From Myxacorys californica WJT36-NPBG1 (lineage in GTDB: Bacteria; Cyanobacteriota; Cyanobacteriia; Leptolyngbyales; Leptolyngbyaceae), in assembly GCA_019359315.1 (NCBI GenBank), contig JAHHHO010000004.1:62001-126000 (forward strand): DNA of 64,000 nucleotides, given 5' to 3'. Positions 9,236 through 18,440 of this stretch are shown here, piece by piece. The notes under the pieces were generated by a model. The model did no database searches. It worked only from the letters and a program-made list of their open reading frames with translations, and had not been told where the DNA came from. Every line of letters starts with the position of its first letter. Position 1 is the first letter of the stretch. The translations under genes were made by a program, and so were the position numbers.

Positions 9236-11083
9236 TTAGAAGGTGAAAGTGGTTCTCAGCGTACCGATCAGAACATTATCATTTCTATTATCTTGACCAG
9301 GATTGACGATATAGATCACGCCTGGTGTAACCGAAATGTTGTCGTTCAGTTGGTACTTGTAGAAGCCTTCAAAGTGGAGTGGAACGCTATTTCTGACAGC
9401 ATCACCCAGGTATGGCTCAGCACCTGCGATAAAGCCAAGCAGGTTGCCCTTCTTACCAAAATCAGGAAGCGCAAGACCCGCGCCGTAAGTCCAAATGTCT
9501 TGTGAACCGCGACCGTCTCCAATGAAGTTAGCGTTGACATAAGAACCAAAGCCGTTGAGTACCAAATTTCGGCTCAGTCTAAACGAAACTTCCGCGCCGT
9601 AAGCATTGACGTTTGCTGGAGCAATGCCGCCTGCTCCGTTGATGCCTTGATTGGCAAGTAACGTTCCTAATAGACCCGTACCGCCACTTCCCGCGTCAAA
9701 AATTGCAGAGCGACGGTAAGCATTCATGTAGGTCAGACCAACGCTCAAGGCTTCACTTGGCTTGAAATTTACCTGAGCCAACGCAGAATAGCTGCCATTG
9801 AACAAACCGTTCTTGTCTGTAGGACTGTTAGCACCCGGAGAAACAACACTCGTTGCACCAGAGTTATCTGCCAAATACCCTGCGCTGATGGTGAAAGCAG
9901 GAGTCGGTTGGAAGTTCACACCAATACCAGAACCGCCACCAATGAAGTAAATCGGGTTGCGCTCAGCAAACAACGAGAGCGGGCCTGTCGCACCTGTACC
10001 CGAATCGAGAGCAGGGTTGCTGGTCGGCGCGTAGTCGGAGTGAAGTCCTCCGATGGCTGGAATGTAAAATCTCGCCTTGTCGCTGAGATTGAAGGAGTAA
10101 GACACCCGATCGATATTCACCTGGTTGTTGCCTGTACTCCGAAAGTTGAAGGTCTGAAGACCCTCAGCGTTTGTGCCACCGGGTTGGGTGGGGTTCGTCA
10201 GCGTAAACGCATCGGCATTTCCAGCCGTTAGACGAGTAACCAAAAGGTCTGAACCCGTGAAGCTGGTGTTGAGCGCCAGACGAATTCTATTTTGGAGAAC
10301 GGTGTTGTTTCCGCCCGTTTCATCAACCCCAAATTCATCTGTCACGGCAAAGACTGCTTCACCCGCTAACTTGGTTGTGGTGGAAAACTGTTGCTTCTCT
10401 AGCGTCGTCGTCCGAGCTTCTAGGGAATCGACGCGACCGCGTAAGGTTGCTAGTTCAGCTGCAAATTCTTCTTGTAGTTTCTGCAGGGTTGCGAGGTCTT
10501 CCTTTTTCACCAGGTCAGCCGTTGATGCTGCAATCAGTTCATTCACGCGATCGAGACACGCATTCAACCCTGCCGCAAACTCATAACGAGTTAGGGCACG
10601 ATTGCCTCGGTACGTCCGGTCAGGATAACCTGCAATACAGCCGTAGCGCTCGACAAGCGATTGCAGAGCTTGGAACGCCCAATCGGTGGGACGAACGTCA
10701 GAAAGCTGAGAAACAGAAGTGACTTGTCCGGCGGCAGTGGCGTCGATCTGATTAATCGAGGTCGTGTCAGAACTGGGTGCAGCAGCGGGCGTTTCTACAG
10801 AAACCTGCGCGACTTGAAGAGGTGTAGCAACCTTCAGTTGAGGTTGCAGTTGAGGTTGCACCATTGCAGCAGGTGCGATTTCAGCAGGAGCAGTTTTAAC
10901 AGGCGCAATTTCAGCAGATAGAGCAGATGCTGAAATATTTGACTGCTTCTCAGTCACGATCGCAGAAGCTTGCTGAGCAGTTCCTGCGAAGCTGCGCTCT
11001 GCACTCATCGCAGCAGAAGCAGCCAAGGTTACACCTAGAACAACCGGACTAACTAGCAATGAGTTCAGTAACACTTTTAACAT
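9236..11083 (-). CDS. SLH-domain outer membrane porin (OprB family, iron-uptake porin type)
   Basis: An outer-membrane channel protein of the cyanobacterial SLH-OprB group, which anchors to peptidoglycan and forms a beta-barrel. The start at 11083 gives a signal peptide (MLKVLLNSLLVSPVVLG...) and has GAGGAAA 9 bases upstream; an earlier in-frame start would add 18 residues before the signal. Order: signal peptide, Ala/Pro-rich linker, SLH domain (DWAFQALQSLVERYGCIAGY near residues 130-180), coiled coil (LQEEFAAELATLRGRVDSLE), then an OprB barrel to the C-terminal phenylalanine (TTFTF). Iron transport is the annotation of close relatives; the substrate is inferred. Confidence 0.93.
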   Translation of the reverse strand: MLKVLLNSLLVSPVVLGVTLAASAAMSAERSFAGTAQQASAIVTEKQSNISASALSAEIAPVKTAPAEIAPAAMVQPQLQPQLKVATPLQVAQVSVETPAAAPSSDTTSINQIDATAAGQVTSVSQLSDVRPTDWAFQALQSLVERYGCIAGYPDRTYRGNRALTRYEFAAGLNACLDRVNELIAASTADLVKKEDLATLQKLQEEFAAELATLRGRVDSLEARTTTLEKQQFSTTTKLAGEAVFAVTDEFGVDETGGNNTVLQNRIRLALNTSFTGSDLLVTRLTAGNADAFTLTNPTQPGGTNAEGLQTFNFRSTGNNQVNIDRVSYSFNLSDKARFYIPAIGGLHSDYAPTSNPALDSGTGATGPLSLFAERNPIYFIGGGSGIGVNFQPTPAFTISAGYLADNSGATSVVSPGANSPTDKNGLFNGSYSALAQVNFKPSEALSVGLTYMNAYRRSAIFDAGSGGTGLLGTLLANQGINGAGGIAPANVNAYGAEVSFRLSRNLVLNGFGSYVNANFIGDGRGSQDIWTYGAGLALPDFGKKGNLLGFIAGAEPYLGDAVRNSVPLHFEGFYKYQLNDNISVTPGVIYIVNPGQDNRNDNVLIGTLRTTFTF

Positions 11084-11361
11084 TTGGGGTTTCCTCACAC
11101 TTACACACACTTGACACACTTGAAAGCTGCTGCACAACCACAGAGTGTTTATCTGTTTAACTTTTACTCAGTTTTGCTGAAACAAGAAAGCACTCTTGTG
11201 GCAGAGTAAAATCTGGCTATATCTCTGAAAATCTGCCCTAAATAAGCAGTGCCATTTAACACAGCATTAAGTTCTTAGTTCAGAACAATGCTCCATTTTT
11301 TGAAGAAAGTCGAGTTCTAGCGAGCCGCACTCACAATTTCTAGCCCGGAGCATTGCTGCAA

Positions 11362-11472
11362 CTACATGCCTAGCTTGAGCCAGAAGAGCCTTTCAGTCTG
11401 CCACATGCTTACTTCAAAGGAGACTATGATGCAGAGAGCAGTGATTAAAAAGATTAGGCTATAGCGTTTCAT
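11362..11472 (-). CDS. possible small membrane protein, 36 residues
   Basis: In the 530-bp gap between the porin and the NicO transporter, a 37-codon ORF starts with ATG at 11472, preceded by GAGGA at good spacing. The product begins MKRYSLIFLITALCIIVSFE, one hydrophobic helix after a basic N-terminus, then WQTERLFWLKLGM. This is the layout of a single-pass small membrane protein. I do not recognise the family. Support is the ribosome site plus the membrane-helix composition. Confidence 0.45.
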   Translation of the reverse strand: MKRYSLIFLITALCIIVSFEVSMWQTERLFWLKLGM

Positions 11473-11612
11473 AATTTTCCTCAAACAGTAATTCATTGAA
11501 ATGCTGATCTTGAAAGCTCAAGTCTGGTGATTGCTATTACAAACATGTGGTATTTCATTAGAACTTAGTGTTGAAACTAGTCTCAACACGCTAATGCTCA
11601 CAATGCTAATGC

Positions 11613-13238
11613 TCACAATGTATGAGTGAACAACGCCTTCGTTGTAATACCTAGACCAATTAGAGTAATCAACAAGGCGCTTGCGGCTGGAAACAATTTG
11701 CTGTTAGGCAACTTGAGCGGAAGTTGCTCAAACCAGTCCCTGGCGTAGACCAATATCAATCCAATCCCGGTGAGTACGCCCGCTAGACCTAGGCTGAAAG
11801 CAGACACGAGCGCGAGTCCAAAGCCAATCCGACCTAGCGCGATCGCGCTCAGCAACACTACTAATGCTGAGGGACAAGGCAATATTCCTCCTGAAATTCC
11901 TAAAGCTAGAATGCTAGACCAAGTAATGGCAGAACCATCAGCACCGGGCGGCAGGTGGGAATGCGCCTTGTGCCCATGAGTATGAATATGTTCACTATGA
12001 TCATGGGTGTGATGAGCAGGATGACTGTGTTCACCATGATGGCTATGCTCACCGTGATCATGGGTGTGATGAGCGTGATGAGTGGCTACGTGTTCATGAT
12101 GGTGATGGACAGGGCTAAGCTCACCGTGGGAATAGGCAAGGTTGGTGTAGCCCTGTCTCCACGTCCAGTTCCGAAAGAGTTGAGAACCACGTAAATGATT
12201 CATCAATAGGTTCAGCCCGATTCCCGTCATCAGCACGCCAGAAAGTCCGCTCAGCCAAGGGTACAGTTGCTCCGTCAAAATGAACCGAGACGTGCCAAGC
12301 ATCAACAGTCCCAGTGCAAAGATGCCTGCGGTATGGGTCAGCGTTACGGTTAGCCCCAGCAAAAGGGCATGTTGAGCTTTACCACGAGACCCCACCAAAT
12401 AAGCACCGACTATAGTTTTGCCATGTCCTGGCGATAGAGCGTGCAGCCCACCCCAGACAAAGGCGATCGCTAACGCTACCAGAACTGTGAAAACATTATG
12501 TTCTTCTAACGTGATCAACCGGGTGAACGCATCATTGCTTCTGCCCGCTAAAGCTTGATCGGAGCGATCAGATGGTGTCGGCATTGGTGCAATCGGTTGA
12601 GCGAAGGATAATGGATTGATCTCAAACGAAGTTTGGCGCTGATTTAGGGGACTACTGAGGAGATCGGTGGGGTAATCTGTCAAGCGATTTGTGATGCTCG
12701 AAGCTGTGACATTGCCCTGGAGAGAAACACCTTCTGCGGCTGTTACCGTAATCTCACGCCAGCCTAAGCGCTGCGGGTAGAAATTATCTTCAAACTCAAC
12801 CCGTTGAGTCGTGCTGACCGCAGTTGCCGATCCAATCGCGCCCTGAAAACCGCAGGTAAGGCGCAGAGTCGCTAATCCTCCGACCCCAGGAGGAAACTCA
12901 ACGATCGTACTGTTGAGCGAAAGCGCCAAAGGCTGCTGGTTGACCTGCAACGCCAAATGAGATTGAACCTCATGACATTTATCAGCCGGGTAGTTAACCG
13001 TCTCAGCAGAGTCAGCTTTGCGGTTGTGATTGGTATCGATTTGATTGATTTCTTGAAAAGCTGGAATTTCAGCCATATCTAGAACATAATCGATCGCTAC
13101 TTCATCTTGCGCGACTTGTACTCCTGCATAGTGATTGATGGTGAAATTGCCGAGGGGATGGGCATCCGCGACAGGCATCCATAGAAACACCGCCGCGATC
13201 GCGGCGATCCAGGTTGAGCAAGGCAGCAGGGTTCTCAT
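11613..13238 (-). CDS. NicO-type nickel/cobalt transporter with periplasmic domain and His-rich loop
   Basis: A 541-residue membrane protein of the NicO/RcnA superfamily. It begins with a signal peptide and an extracytoplasmic domain of about 220 residues (HPLGNFTINHYAGV...), as in related proteins fused to DUF1007-like domains. The membrane part shows SPGHGKTIVGAYLVGSRGK and the second-half motif GGILPCPSALVVLLSA. Between them, about residues 376-426, lies a cytoplasmic or periplasmic loop with roughly 26 histidines in 51 residues, a likely metal buffer. Its ATG overlaps the stop of the TPR gene by 4 bases, so it is the last gene of the DUF4331-TPR-NicO operon. Import versus export cannot be decided. 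Confidence 0.88.
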   Translation of the reverse strand: MRTLLPCSTWIAAIAAVFLWMPVADAHPLGNFTINHYAGVQVAQDEVAIDYVLDMAEIPAFQEINQIDTNHNRKADSAETVNYPADKCHEVQSHLALQVNQQPLALSLNSTIVEFPPGVGGLATLRLTCGFQGAIGSATAVSTTQRVEFEDNFYPQRLGWREITVTAAEGVSLQGNVTASSITNRLTDYPTDLLSSPLNQRQTSFEINPLSFAQPIAPMPTPSDRSDQALAGRSNDAFTRLITLEEHNVFTVLVALAIAFVWGGLHALSPGHGKTIVGAYLVGSRGKAQHALLLGLTVTLTHTAGIFALGLLMLGTSRFILTEQLYPWLSGLSGVLMTGIGLNLLMNHLRGSQLFRNWTWRQGYTNLAYSHGELSPVHHHHEHVATHHAHHTHDHGEHSHHGEHSHPAHHTHDHSEHIHTHGHKAHSHLPPGADGSAITWSSILALGISGGILPCPSALVVLLSAIALGRIGFGLALVSAFSLGLAGVLTGIGLILVYARDWFEQLPLKLPNSKLFPAASALLITLIGLGITTKALFTHTL

Positions 13239-14626
13239 AACAGATTTCTCAGAATCAAGGGTGAGTGGGAGTTCGCTTGCTGAGCATCACCATGAGTTGT
13301 CAGGTCAGCCAAAACCTGGTGAGCCTCTGTGGCGTATTTGTGATGAAACTGAGGATTCAGACTCAAGGCTTGCTGAAGATGTTGGGTTGCTCCAACGCGA
13401 TCGCCGCAATGCAGCGCAATCATACCGGCATGAAACTGCAACAGGGGGTCTTCTGTGCCATAACGGGTTGCCTGTTGCGCGGCTTGTTGAGCAATTTGCC
13501 ATTGCCCATTAGCCGCTGCCGCCCATGCCAACGTATCTTCAGCATAAATGTCATCTCGCACAGATACCTCCCGCTGAGCAATGTCTAACGCCTCTGGTAA
13601 ATGGATGTTGTGTTCAATGTAGTAGACCGCCAAAGCGCGATCGTAAATTCCTTGAACCCGACTTAGGTGTGCTACGACATCGATCAATGCTTCCGTTGCT
13701 GTTGCGCCCTGTGGATCGCCCAATGTACGTTGAGCGTCCGCTTTGTAGCCCAAGGTTTCAACCAAAGGCAACCGTTCTAGCCCCTGGTTTGCCGCTTCTA
13801 AAGACATTTGCCAGCGATGCTGCGCCGCGTATAGACGAGCCAACCCCGTAAACGCCGCAATATCCTCTGGAAACAGATCAAGCGCTTCCCGATATCGCCG
13901 CTCTGCTAGAGACAGATCGCCAGACAGAAAGGCTAGATCGCCAGACCGCACATGAAACCAGGCGCGGGTTTCTGCTGGGTTCGTGTAGAACGCATCCATC
14001 TGCTGCATGGTTGAATCCATCAGTTGCCGTGCTGCCGCCAAGCTGTGGGTTAGCTCCAGGTAACGAGCAGCAACAGCGCTATGACCTGATTCTGACTCGT
14101 CGGTTAGGGTCTGCAATAGCTGCTGAGCAGCGTTATAGTCGCCCAGTTCCATTTGAATGGAGGCTTTTAGCGAGACAAGGTTGGCGTTGTTAGGAGCAAG
14201 TTGCTCAGCGCTAATCGCGACTTGCAACGCTTCCCTAAATCGGTGCTGCGATAGCAACGCTGAAGCCAGCAGCATCGAAGCGGCTACATTTTGGCGCGGT
14301 TGGATTGCCAGCGATCGCCGCGCCGCTTGTTCGGCTCGCAACAGATCGTCTACATCTGCCCGTTCACGAAAGCGCCTCAGATATTGAGCCGCCAGCAACC
14401 GTAGGAGCAGAAAAGAGTCAGGAGACTGACGCACTTGCTCCTCATAGGTGCTGATGATCTCAGAACGCTGGAGGTAGTCCGGGAAGACTTGTTCTGAAGC
14501 TTCTACCTCCGGTTGAATAGCCGGAAGTAGTTCCTTGCCAGTCCCTAACGCCAGCATAGAAGGCTGTCCTAGTAGTAAAAGCAGGCTGACTAGTACCACT
14601 AACAGCCTCAGCGATCGTCGAGCCAT
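13235..14626 (-). CDS. tetratricopeptide repeat protein, exported
   Basis: A 463-residue protein with an N-terminal signal or anchor sequence (RSLRLLVVLVSLLLLLGQPSM) followed by many TPR helices such as AEQAARRSLAIQPRQNVAAS and RRYREALDLFPEDIAAFTGL. TPRs usually scaffold protein complexes; no catalytic domain is visible. It sits 5 bases after the DUF4331 gene and overlaps the NicO gene by 4 bases, so the three are almost certainly co-transcribed and translationally coupled. Its role is probably as periplasmic partner of the other two products, which is inference. Confidence 0.85.
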   Translation of the reverse strand: MARRSLRLLVVLVSLLLLLGQPSMLALGTGKELLPAIQPEVEASEQVFPDYLQRSEIISTYEEQVRQSPDSFLLLRLLAAQYLRRFRERADVDDLLRAEQAARRSLAIQPRQNVAASMLLASALLSQHRFREALQVAISAEQLAPNNANLVSLKASIQMELGDYNAAQQLLQTLTDESESGHSAVAARYLELTHSLAAARQLMDSTMQQMDAFYTNPAETRAWFHVRSGDLAFLSGDLSLAERRYREALDLFPEDIAAFTGLARLYAAQHRWQMSLEAANQGLERLPLVETLGYKADAQRTLGDPQGATATEALIDVVAHLSRVQGIYDRALAVYYIEHNIHLPEALDIAQREVSVRDDIYAEDTLAWAAAANGQWQIAQQAAQQATRYGTEDPLLQFHAGMIALHCGDRVGATQHLQQALSLNPQFHHKYATEAHQVLADLTTHGDAQQANSHSPLILRNLL

Positions 14627-14631
14627 ATTGC

Positions 14632-15897
14632 CTAAAGAGGATTACCGAGATAGGGGAACGTAGGTAGGAAGTTGGCAGGATTAGGACCAACATTGTCACT
14701 CGTCAGGCTAGGAATTGCACCTTCAGTAATGTTGGTAACTGCACTGCCGAAGACAACAGAAGCAGTGACATCAATCACGTCATCTGTTGGTCTTCTGCCA
14801 CCGAAGTTTCCAGCTAACTGAGTGCCAAAGTAGGAACCGCCTTGCTTAGAAAGGTCAGCTTGAATCACATCGGGGATCGCGACTGAGATGACAGCATCAG
14901 CAATTCCTTGGGGTCGCCCGATCGTTTGAACAAAGGAGCGAATGAAGTTGGATTGATTGGGAGCATCTTCTGTCGGAGTCTTGATATTGCTCTCATTGTG
15001 AGCGTTAAAGTCCATAAAGAGCTCATTCAGGGCTGGAACCGCTAACCGCTCAATTTGAACAAAGGCTCCAGTTCTGCGTCTCGGGTCGGCAACGCTGGTC
15101 GTCATCCAAACCCCAATCTTGCCAGTGCCCAGTTGTTCTCTAGGTAGCTCGATCACGATCGAGTGGACGTTAAAGGGAGCTAGCGTATCTTGTGCTTCAC
15201 CAGGAGGCCGGAAGGACGTAACCGTTAGGGGCGGGCTTGGATTCGGCTGCATCAGGTAGTTGCGGTCTGGAAGAATTTTGAAGAACTGCTCCAAATCGAA
15301 AAAGAAGGGGTCTTTCCGCGTTCCCACGAAGACGGTAGAACCTCCAGGACCTGCGAATACCTCGTTGATCCGACCCTGACGTCTAGCACCAAGCAATGTT
15401 GAGACGGTTCCAATTCGTTCTGGGCGATCGGGTCCAAACACCGAGACGGTTTGATTGGGTCCTCGATCGTTCACCTTGACTTGGATCACCCGGTCTTCAA
15501 TCCCGTCACCCGTATTATCAATTTTGAACTGGTAGAGAACACTGGGGTCGAAGGGTCTGTTCTCGCCCCGAGCGATCAACGGATCAAAATTCATCGACAG
15601 AACCACCTTGCTCGGATCTGGACTTTCAAATACGAATAGGTCGGTCAGATCGGCGGCGGTTCGTTGAGTCGCTAAAAAGGTCGTGTCTTGGTGATCAGAG
15701 GCTCTAGCTGGAAGCGCGGCATAGAGAACAACGGTTAGCAAGACGACAACAGAAATTCCAGCTGTCCTGAGCCAAGGTCTAATACCCTGCTGAAATAGCT
15801 GCTTGATAGGAGAAAGCACTTGCTCGACACACCTTCTAATGAAACTTCTACCTATATTCAGTAGGGCGTGAGCAACGCTCTGAACACTAATTCTCAT
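14632..15897 (-). CDS. DUF4331 domain-containing exported protein
   Basis: First gene of a three-gene operon. The 421-residue product has a long N-terminal region with a transmembrane or signal segment (AGISVVVLLTVVLYAALPAR) and then starts the mature domain with ASDHQDT. DUF4331 proteins share this SDHxDTxxxxTxRxADLTDLFVF opening. Their biochemical function is unknown to me. A GGAAGGA ribosome site precedes the ATG. Linkage to a TPR protein and a NicO transporter suggests involvement in metal handling in the periplasm. Confidence 0.88.
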   Translation of the reverse strand: MRISVQSVAHALLNIGRSFIRRCVEQVLSPIKQLFQQGIRPWLRTAGISVVVLLTVVLYAALPARASDHQDTTFLATQRTAADLTDLFVFESPDPSKVVLSMNFDPLIARGENRPFDPSVLYQFKIDNTGDGIEDRVIQVKVNDRGPNQTVSVFGPDRPERIGTVSTLLGARRQGRINEVFAGPGGSTVFVGTRKDPFFFDLEQFFKILPDRNYLMQPNPSPPLTVTSFRPPGEAQDTLAPFNVHSIVIELPREQLGTGKIGVWMTTSVADPRRRTGAFVQIERLAVPALNELFMDFNAHNESNIKTPTEDAPNQSNFIRSFVQTIGRPQGIADAVISVAIPDVIQADLSKQGGSYFGTQLAGNFGGRRPTDDVIDVTASVVFGSAVTNITEGAIPSLTSDNVGPNPANFLPTFPYLGNPL

Positions 15898-15964
15898 GAT
15901 TCCTTCCTTGCGGTTTTTCGTCCTAATCGGGGGCTTTGAACTAGTAGGTTGGATCTACTTCTTC

Positions 15965-16000
15965 AAAAAAAGACTGGGGCTGCTTCAAGTCAAGCCCAGT
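15965..16000 (-). terminator. terminator-like hairpin in the leader of the DUF4331 operon
   Basis: On the minus strand, ACTGGGCT and AGCCCCAGT pair (one bulged base) around an 11-base loop, followed directly by seven T residues (A-tract at 15965-15971 on the plus strand). It lies about 70 bases before the DUF4331 ATG and points toward the gene. It could end a short upstream transcript or act as an attenuator of the operon. Confidence 0.5.
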
Positions 16001-16009
16001 TTGTAGGGT

Positions 16010-16060
16010 TTACTGCTCAATCACAAAAATGGCGATCGCGGTTTGCGAATACCTAGCCAT
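16010..16060 (-). CDS. possible 16-residue leader peptide
   Basis: A minimal ORF, MARYSQTAIAIFVIEQ, ends 9 bases before the terminator-like hairpin in front of the DUF4331 operon. A short ORF followed at once by an intrinsic terminator is the classic arrangement of translational attenuation, but no ribosome site is visible and the ORF may be chance. Confidence 0.2.
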   Translation of the reverse strand: MARYSQTAIAIFVIEQ

Positions 16061-16202
16061 GTTGACTTTTGAAAACTGTTGATCATTGATCGCTCATCTT
16101 CAACCGCTTCACTGGTTTAGGGACTCCGCATGGCTGAGTGAAAACACTCATGTAGATAATACGGAGATGGATCTAGATCGGATTCCTGAAGACGCAAAAT
16201 AA

Positions 16203-16239
16203 AAAGCTAAAGCCCAGATCGTGTCTTTAGGGCTGCTTT
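16203..16239 (-). terminator. second hairpin with T-rich tail upstream of the DUF4331 operon
   Basis: AAAGC and AGCCC pair with GGGCT and GCTTT, giving ten base pairs with a 3-base bulge. On the minus strand it is followed by TTTTTATTTT. It may end a short minus-strand transcript, or simply be a structured element in this 476-bp divergent gap. I recognise no known riboswitch motif here. Confidence 0.35.
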
Positions 16240-16373
16240 GTGGTTTAGTTTTATCGTGCTAAATTCTACAAGGCTTACAGCTTTCAACTAGCTCAAATCG
16301 CGCAGTTTGCTATTTGTTGGTAGAACGGTCAAGCATGTCTGAAAACAGAGTTTATCGATAGAGCTACAAAAAG

Positions 16374-18440
16374 ATGCATCGTTCAATTGGCCAAGCGTTA
16401 ATGGGAGTTAGCGCTTTTGTAGCGTTGACACAGGCTACTGTGGCGACTGAGACTAGAACAGCAATTACAGGGATTCAGCTTCAAGCCGCTGAAACGGGCC
16501 TAGAAGTCACGTTTGAGATTCAAGGTGATCCTCAGCTTCAGCGATCGAGTGTGAGCCGTGAGAATACTCTCACCATGAATTTCGTGAATACGCAGCTTCG
16601 TCTGCCCCAAGGCAATGCGTTGCGTCAAGAGAATCCCACGCCTGAAATTGCTTCAATCGTTGTGGCTCAATTTGAGCCAAATCATGTTTCAGTCATTGTT
16701 AACGGTACGACTGCTTTACCCGTTGAGCGAGTTGTTCGGCAGGATAGTAAAAGCGTTACTTTAGGCTTTGCATCTAAGTTAAAGCAACAGGCTTTGTCAA
16801 AGCGACAGGCTGTTGTGTCAAGTCCTAATAAGGCTCCCGATCGCACCGTTGGGCAGTCTCCCCAAGGCGCGATCGCAAGTCCTCCTAATGCCTCAACACC
16901 GTCTGCCACTCCCAGCATTCAATCATCCTCTGCGAGTCCTGTTACGCCATCCGGAGCGCCATCCGACGCTGCTCCGTTGCCTTCCACGCCTCAAGAAACA
17001 GCTTCTCTGGAAGTAGACGCTAATTTCTCAGATGTCTACCTGGATAATGCTCAAACTCAACTCATGAGAACCTATCAGCTTAATCAGGTAAAAGCAACTT
17101 CTGATTCGGTTGTCACTCAAAACCTAACAAGTTTGGCCGAAACTGGGGGAACCGTCAGTGGCTCTAGTACGGGTAGCAGTTTCGGCACAAACTCAGGCGT
17201 GTTCAATGGATATGATGTCAGAGCGTCCGCCGCAACTGCACAAACCTCGATTAAACGGGCAACAACAACTGCAGAAAACGTTCGATATCAAGGAGCAAAA
17301 GAATTTTTAGAACTGTTTGGAGCGAATGGTGGCGTAACCACTAAACCAACAAGTACGTTTAATCCTGCTCCAACAAGTACGTTTAATCCTGCTCCAACAA
17401 GTACGTTTAATTCTGCTGCTAGCCAGTTTCCAGGCTCTCCATCTTCAACTGGTTTTCCTCAAACTGTGCAGCCCGATTTCTCTAGGTCACCCTCCAAAGC
17501 TAGCTCTAGCCTACTGAGTGGATTAGAGGTCATCGCCGAACCTCGCACCAATACACTGACGTTAATCGGCTCTCGACGCTTAGTTGAGATTGCCACGCTG
17601 AAGCTAAAGCAGCTAGATGTGTTGACAAAGCAAGTTGCAATCAATATCAAAATCATTGATGTTGATCTCATCAAAGGGAGTAGCTCTAATGCAGATTTGC
17701 AGTATCAAGCCAGTAAAACGATTGGTTTGGGGTTTGATACCGCAGGCTCGTTCTTTGCCAACATCGGCAGAACGGCTACGGGCGCGGGTGCGGCTGTCCC
17801 CCTAGCTCGCAACTTTTTACTGAACTTGCTCGCTTCAATTCAAAATCAGTCCGCGAAGATTTTGACGAATCCCACGCTAGTTGTACAGGAAGGAAGTTCA
17901 GCGCAAGTTAATCTGACTCAGGAAATCTTTTCAGGATTTGAAACGATTGAAGATACTCGATTTCTGGGTACCACGGGTACGGTCACGCCACTGAGACGCC
18001 GTCCCATTATTCGACCCGCAGGTGTCATTGTAAACGTCACTGTCGATCGCATTGATCCACAGGGATATGTGACGCTCAATATCTCGCCCGAAATTAGTGC
18101 TCCTTCGGGTGCTGTTTTTGAAGATCAAGGCTCGCAAGCTAGGCTGCTGCTACAACGCCGTCTAGAAACGGGTCGCATCCGATTGCAAGATGCCCAGACT
18201 TTAATTCTGACAGGCATCATTCAAGATCAAATCCAGTCAAATGTGACAAAGGTGCCTATCTTGGGGGATATTCCCTTGCTGGGTCGGTTATTTCAACGCC
18301 GCACGACAGCTAAAGAGCGCCGGGAAGTTGTCATCTTGGTGACACCGGAGATTCTAAAGGATGGCAGTCCTTCACCCTTTGGCGTCAACTACAAGCCTAG
18401 CTCCGAAATTCAAAAGCTTCTGAAACAGCAAGATCGGTAG
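16374..18440 (+). CDS. secretin family protein with AMIN domain (PilQ-like)
   Basis: A 688-residue outer-membrane secretin. The N-terminal signal region is followed by an AMIN domain (about 30-130) that binds peptidoglycan, a low-complexity Pro/Ser linker, a secretin N-type subdomain (VIAEPRTNTLTLIGSRRLVE, near residues 385-405), then the secretin pore domain with VPILGDIPLLGRLF and the C-terminal VTPEIL. In cyanobacteria such proteins form the type IV pilus pore. No pilMNO genes adjoin it, so it may be a stand-alone paralogue rather than PilQ itself. Confidence 0.88.
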   Translation: MHRSIGQALMGVSAFVALTQATVATETRTAITGIQLQAAETGLEVTFEIQGDPQLQRSSVSRENTLTMNFVNTQLRLPQGNALRQENPTPEIASIVVAQFEPNHVSVIVNGTTALPVERVVRQDSKSVTLGFASKLKQQALSKRQAVVSSPNKAPDRTVGQSPQGAIASPPNASTPSATPSIQSSSASPVTPSGAPSDAAPLPSTPQETASLEVDANFSDVYLDNAQTQLMRTYQLNQVKATSDSVVTQNLTSLAETGGTVSGSSTGSSFGTNSGVFNGYDVRASAATAQTSIKRATTTAENVRYQGAKEFLELFGANGGVTTKPTSTFNPAPTSTFNPAPTSTFNSAASQFPGSPSSTGFPQTVQPDFSRSPSKASSSLLSGLEVIAEPRTNTLTLIGSRRLVEIATLKLKQLDVLTKQVAINIKIIDVDLIKGSSSNADLQYQASKTIGLGFDTAGSFFANIGRTATGAGAAVPLARNFLLNLLASIQNQSAKILTNPTLVVQEGSSAQVNLTQEIFSGFETIEDTRFLGTTGTVTPLRRRPIIRPAGVIVNVTVDRIDPQGYVTLNISPEISAPSGAVFEDQGSQARLLLQRRLETGRIRLQDAQTLILTGIIQDQIQSNVTKVPILGDIPLLGRLFQRRTTAKERREVVILVTPEILKDGSPSPFGVNYKPSSEIQKLLKQQDR
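17346..17417 (+). repeat. 24-bp tandem repeat, three copies, inside the secretin gene
   Basis: Units at 17346-17369, 17370-17393 and 17394-17417 (one mismatch in the last) encode PTSTFNPA three times in the linker before the secretin subdomain. The period keeps frame. Confidence 0.9.
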
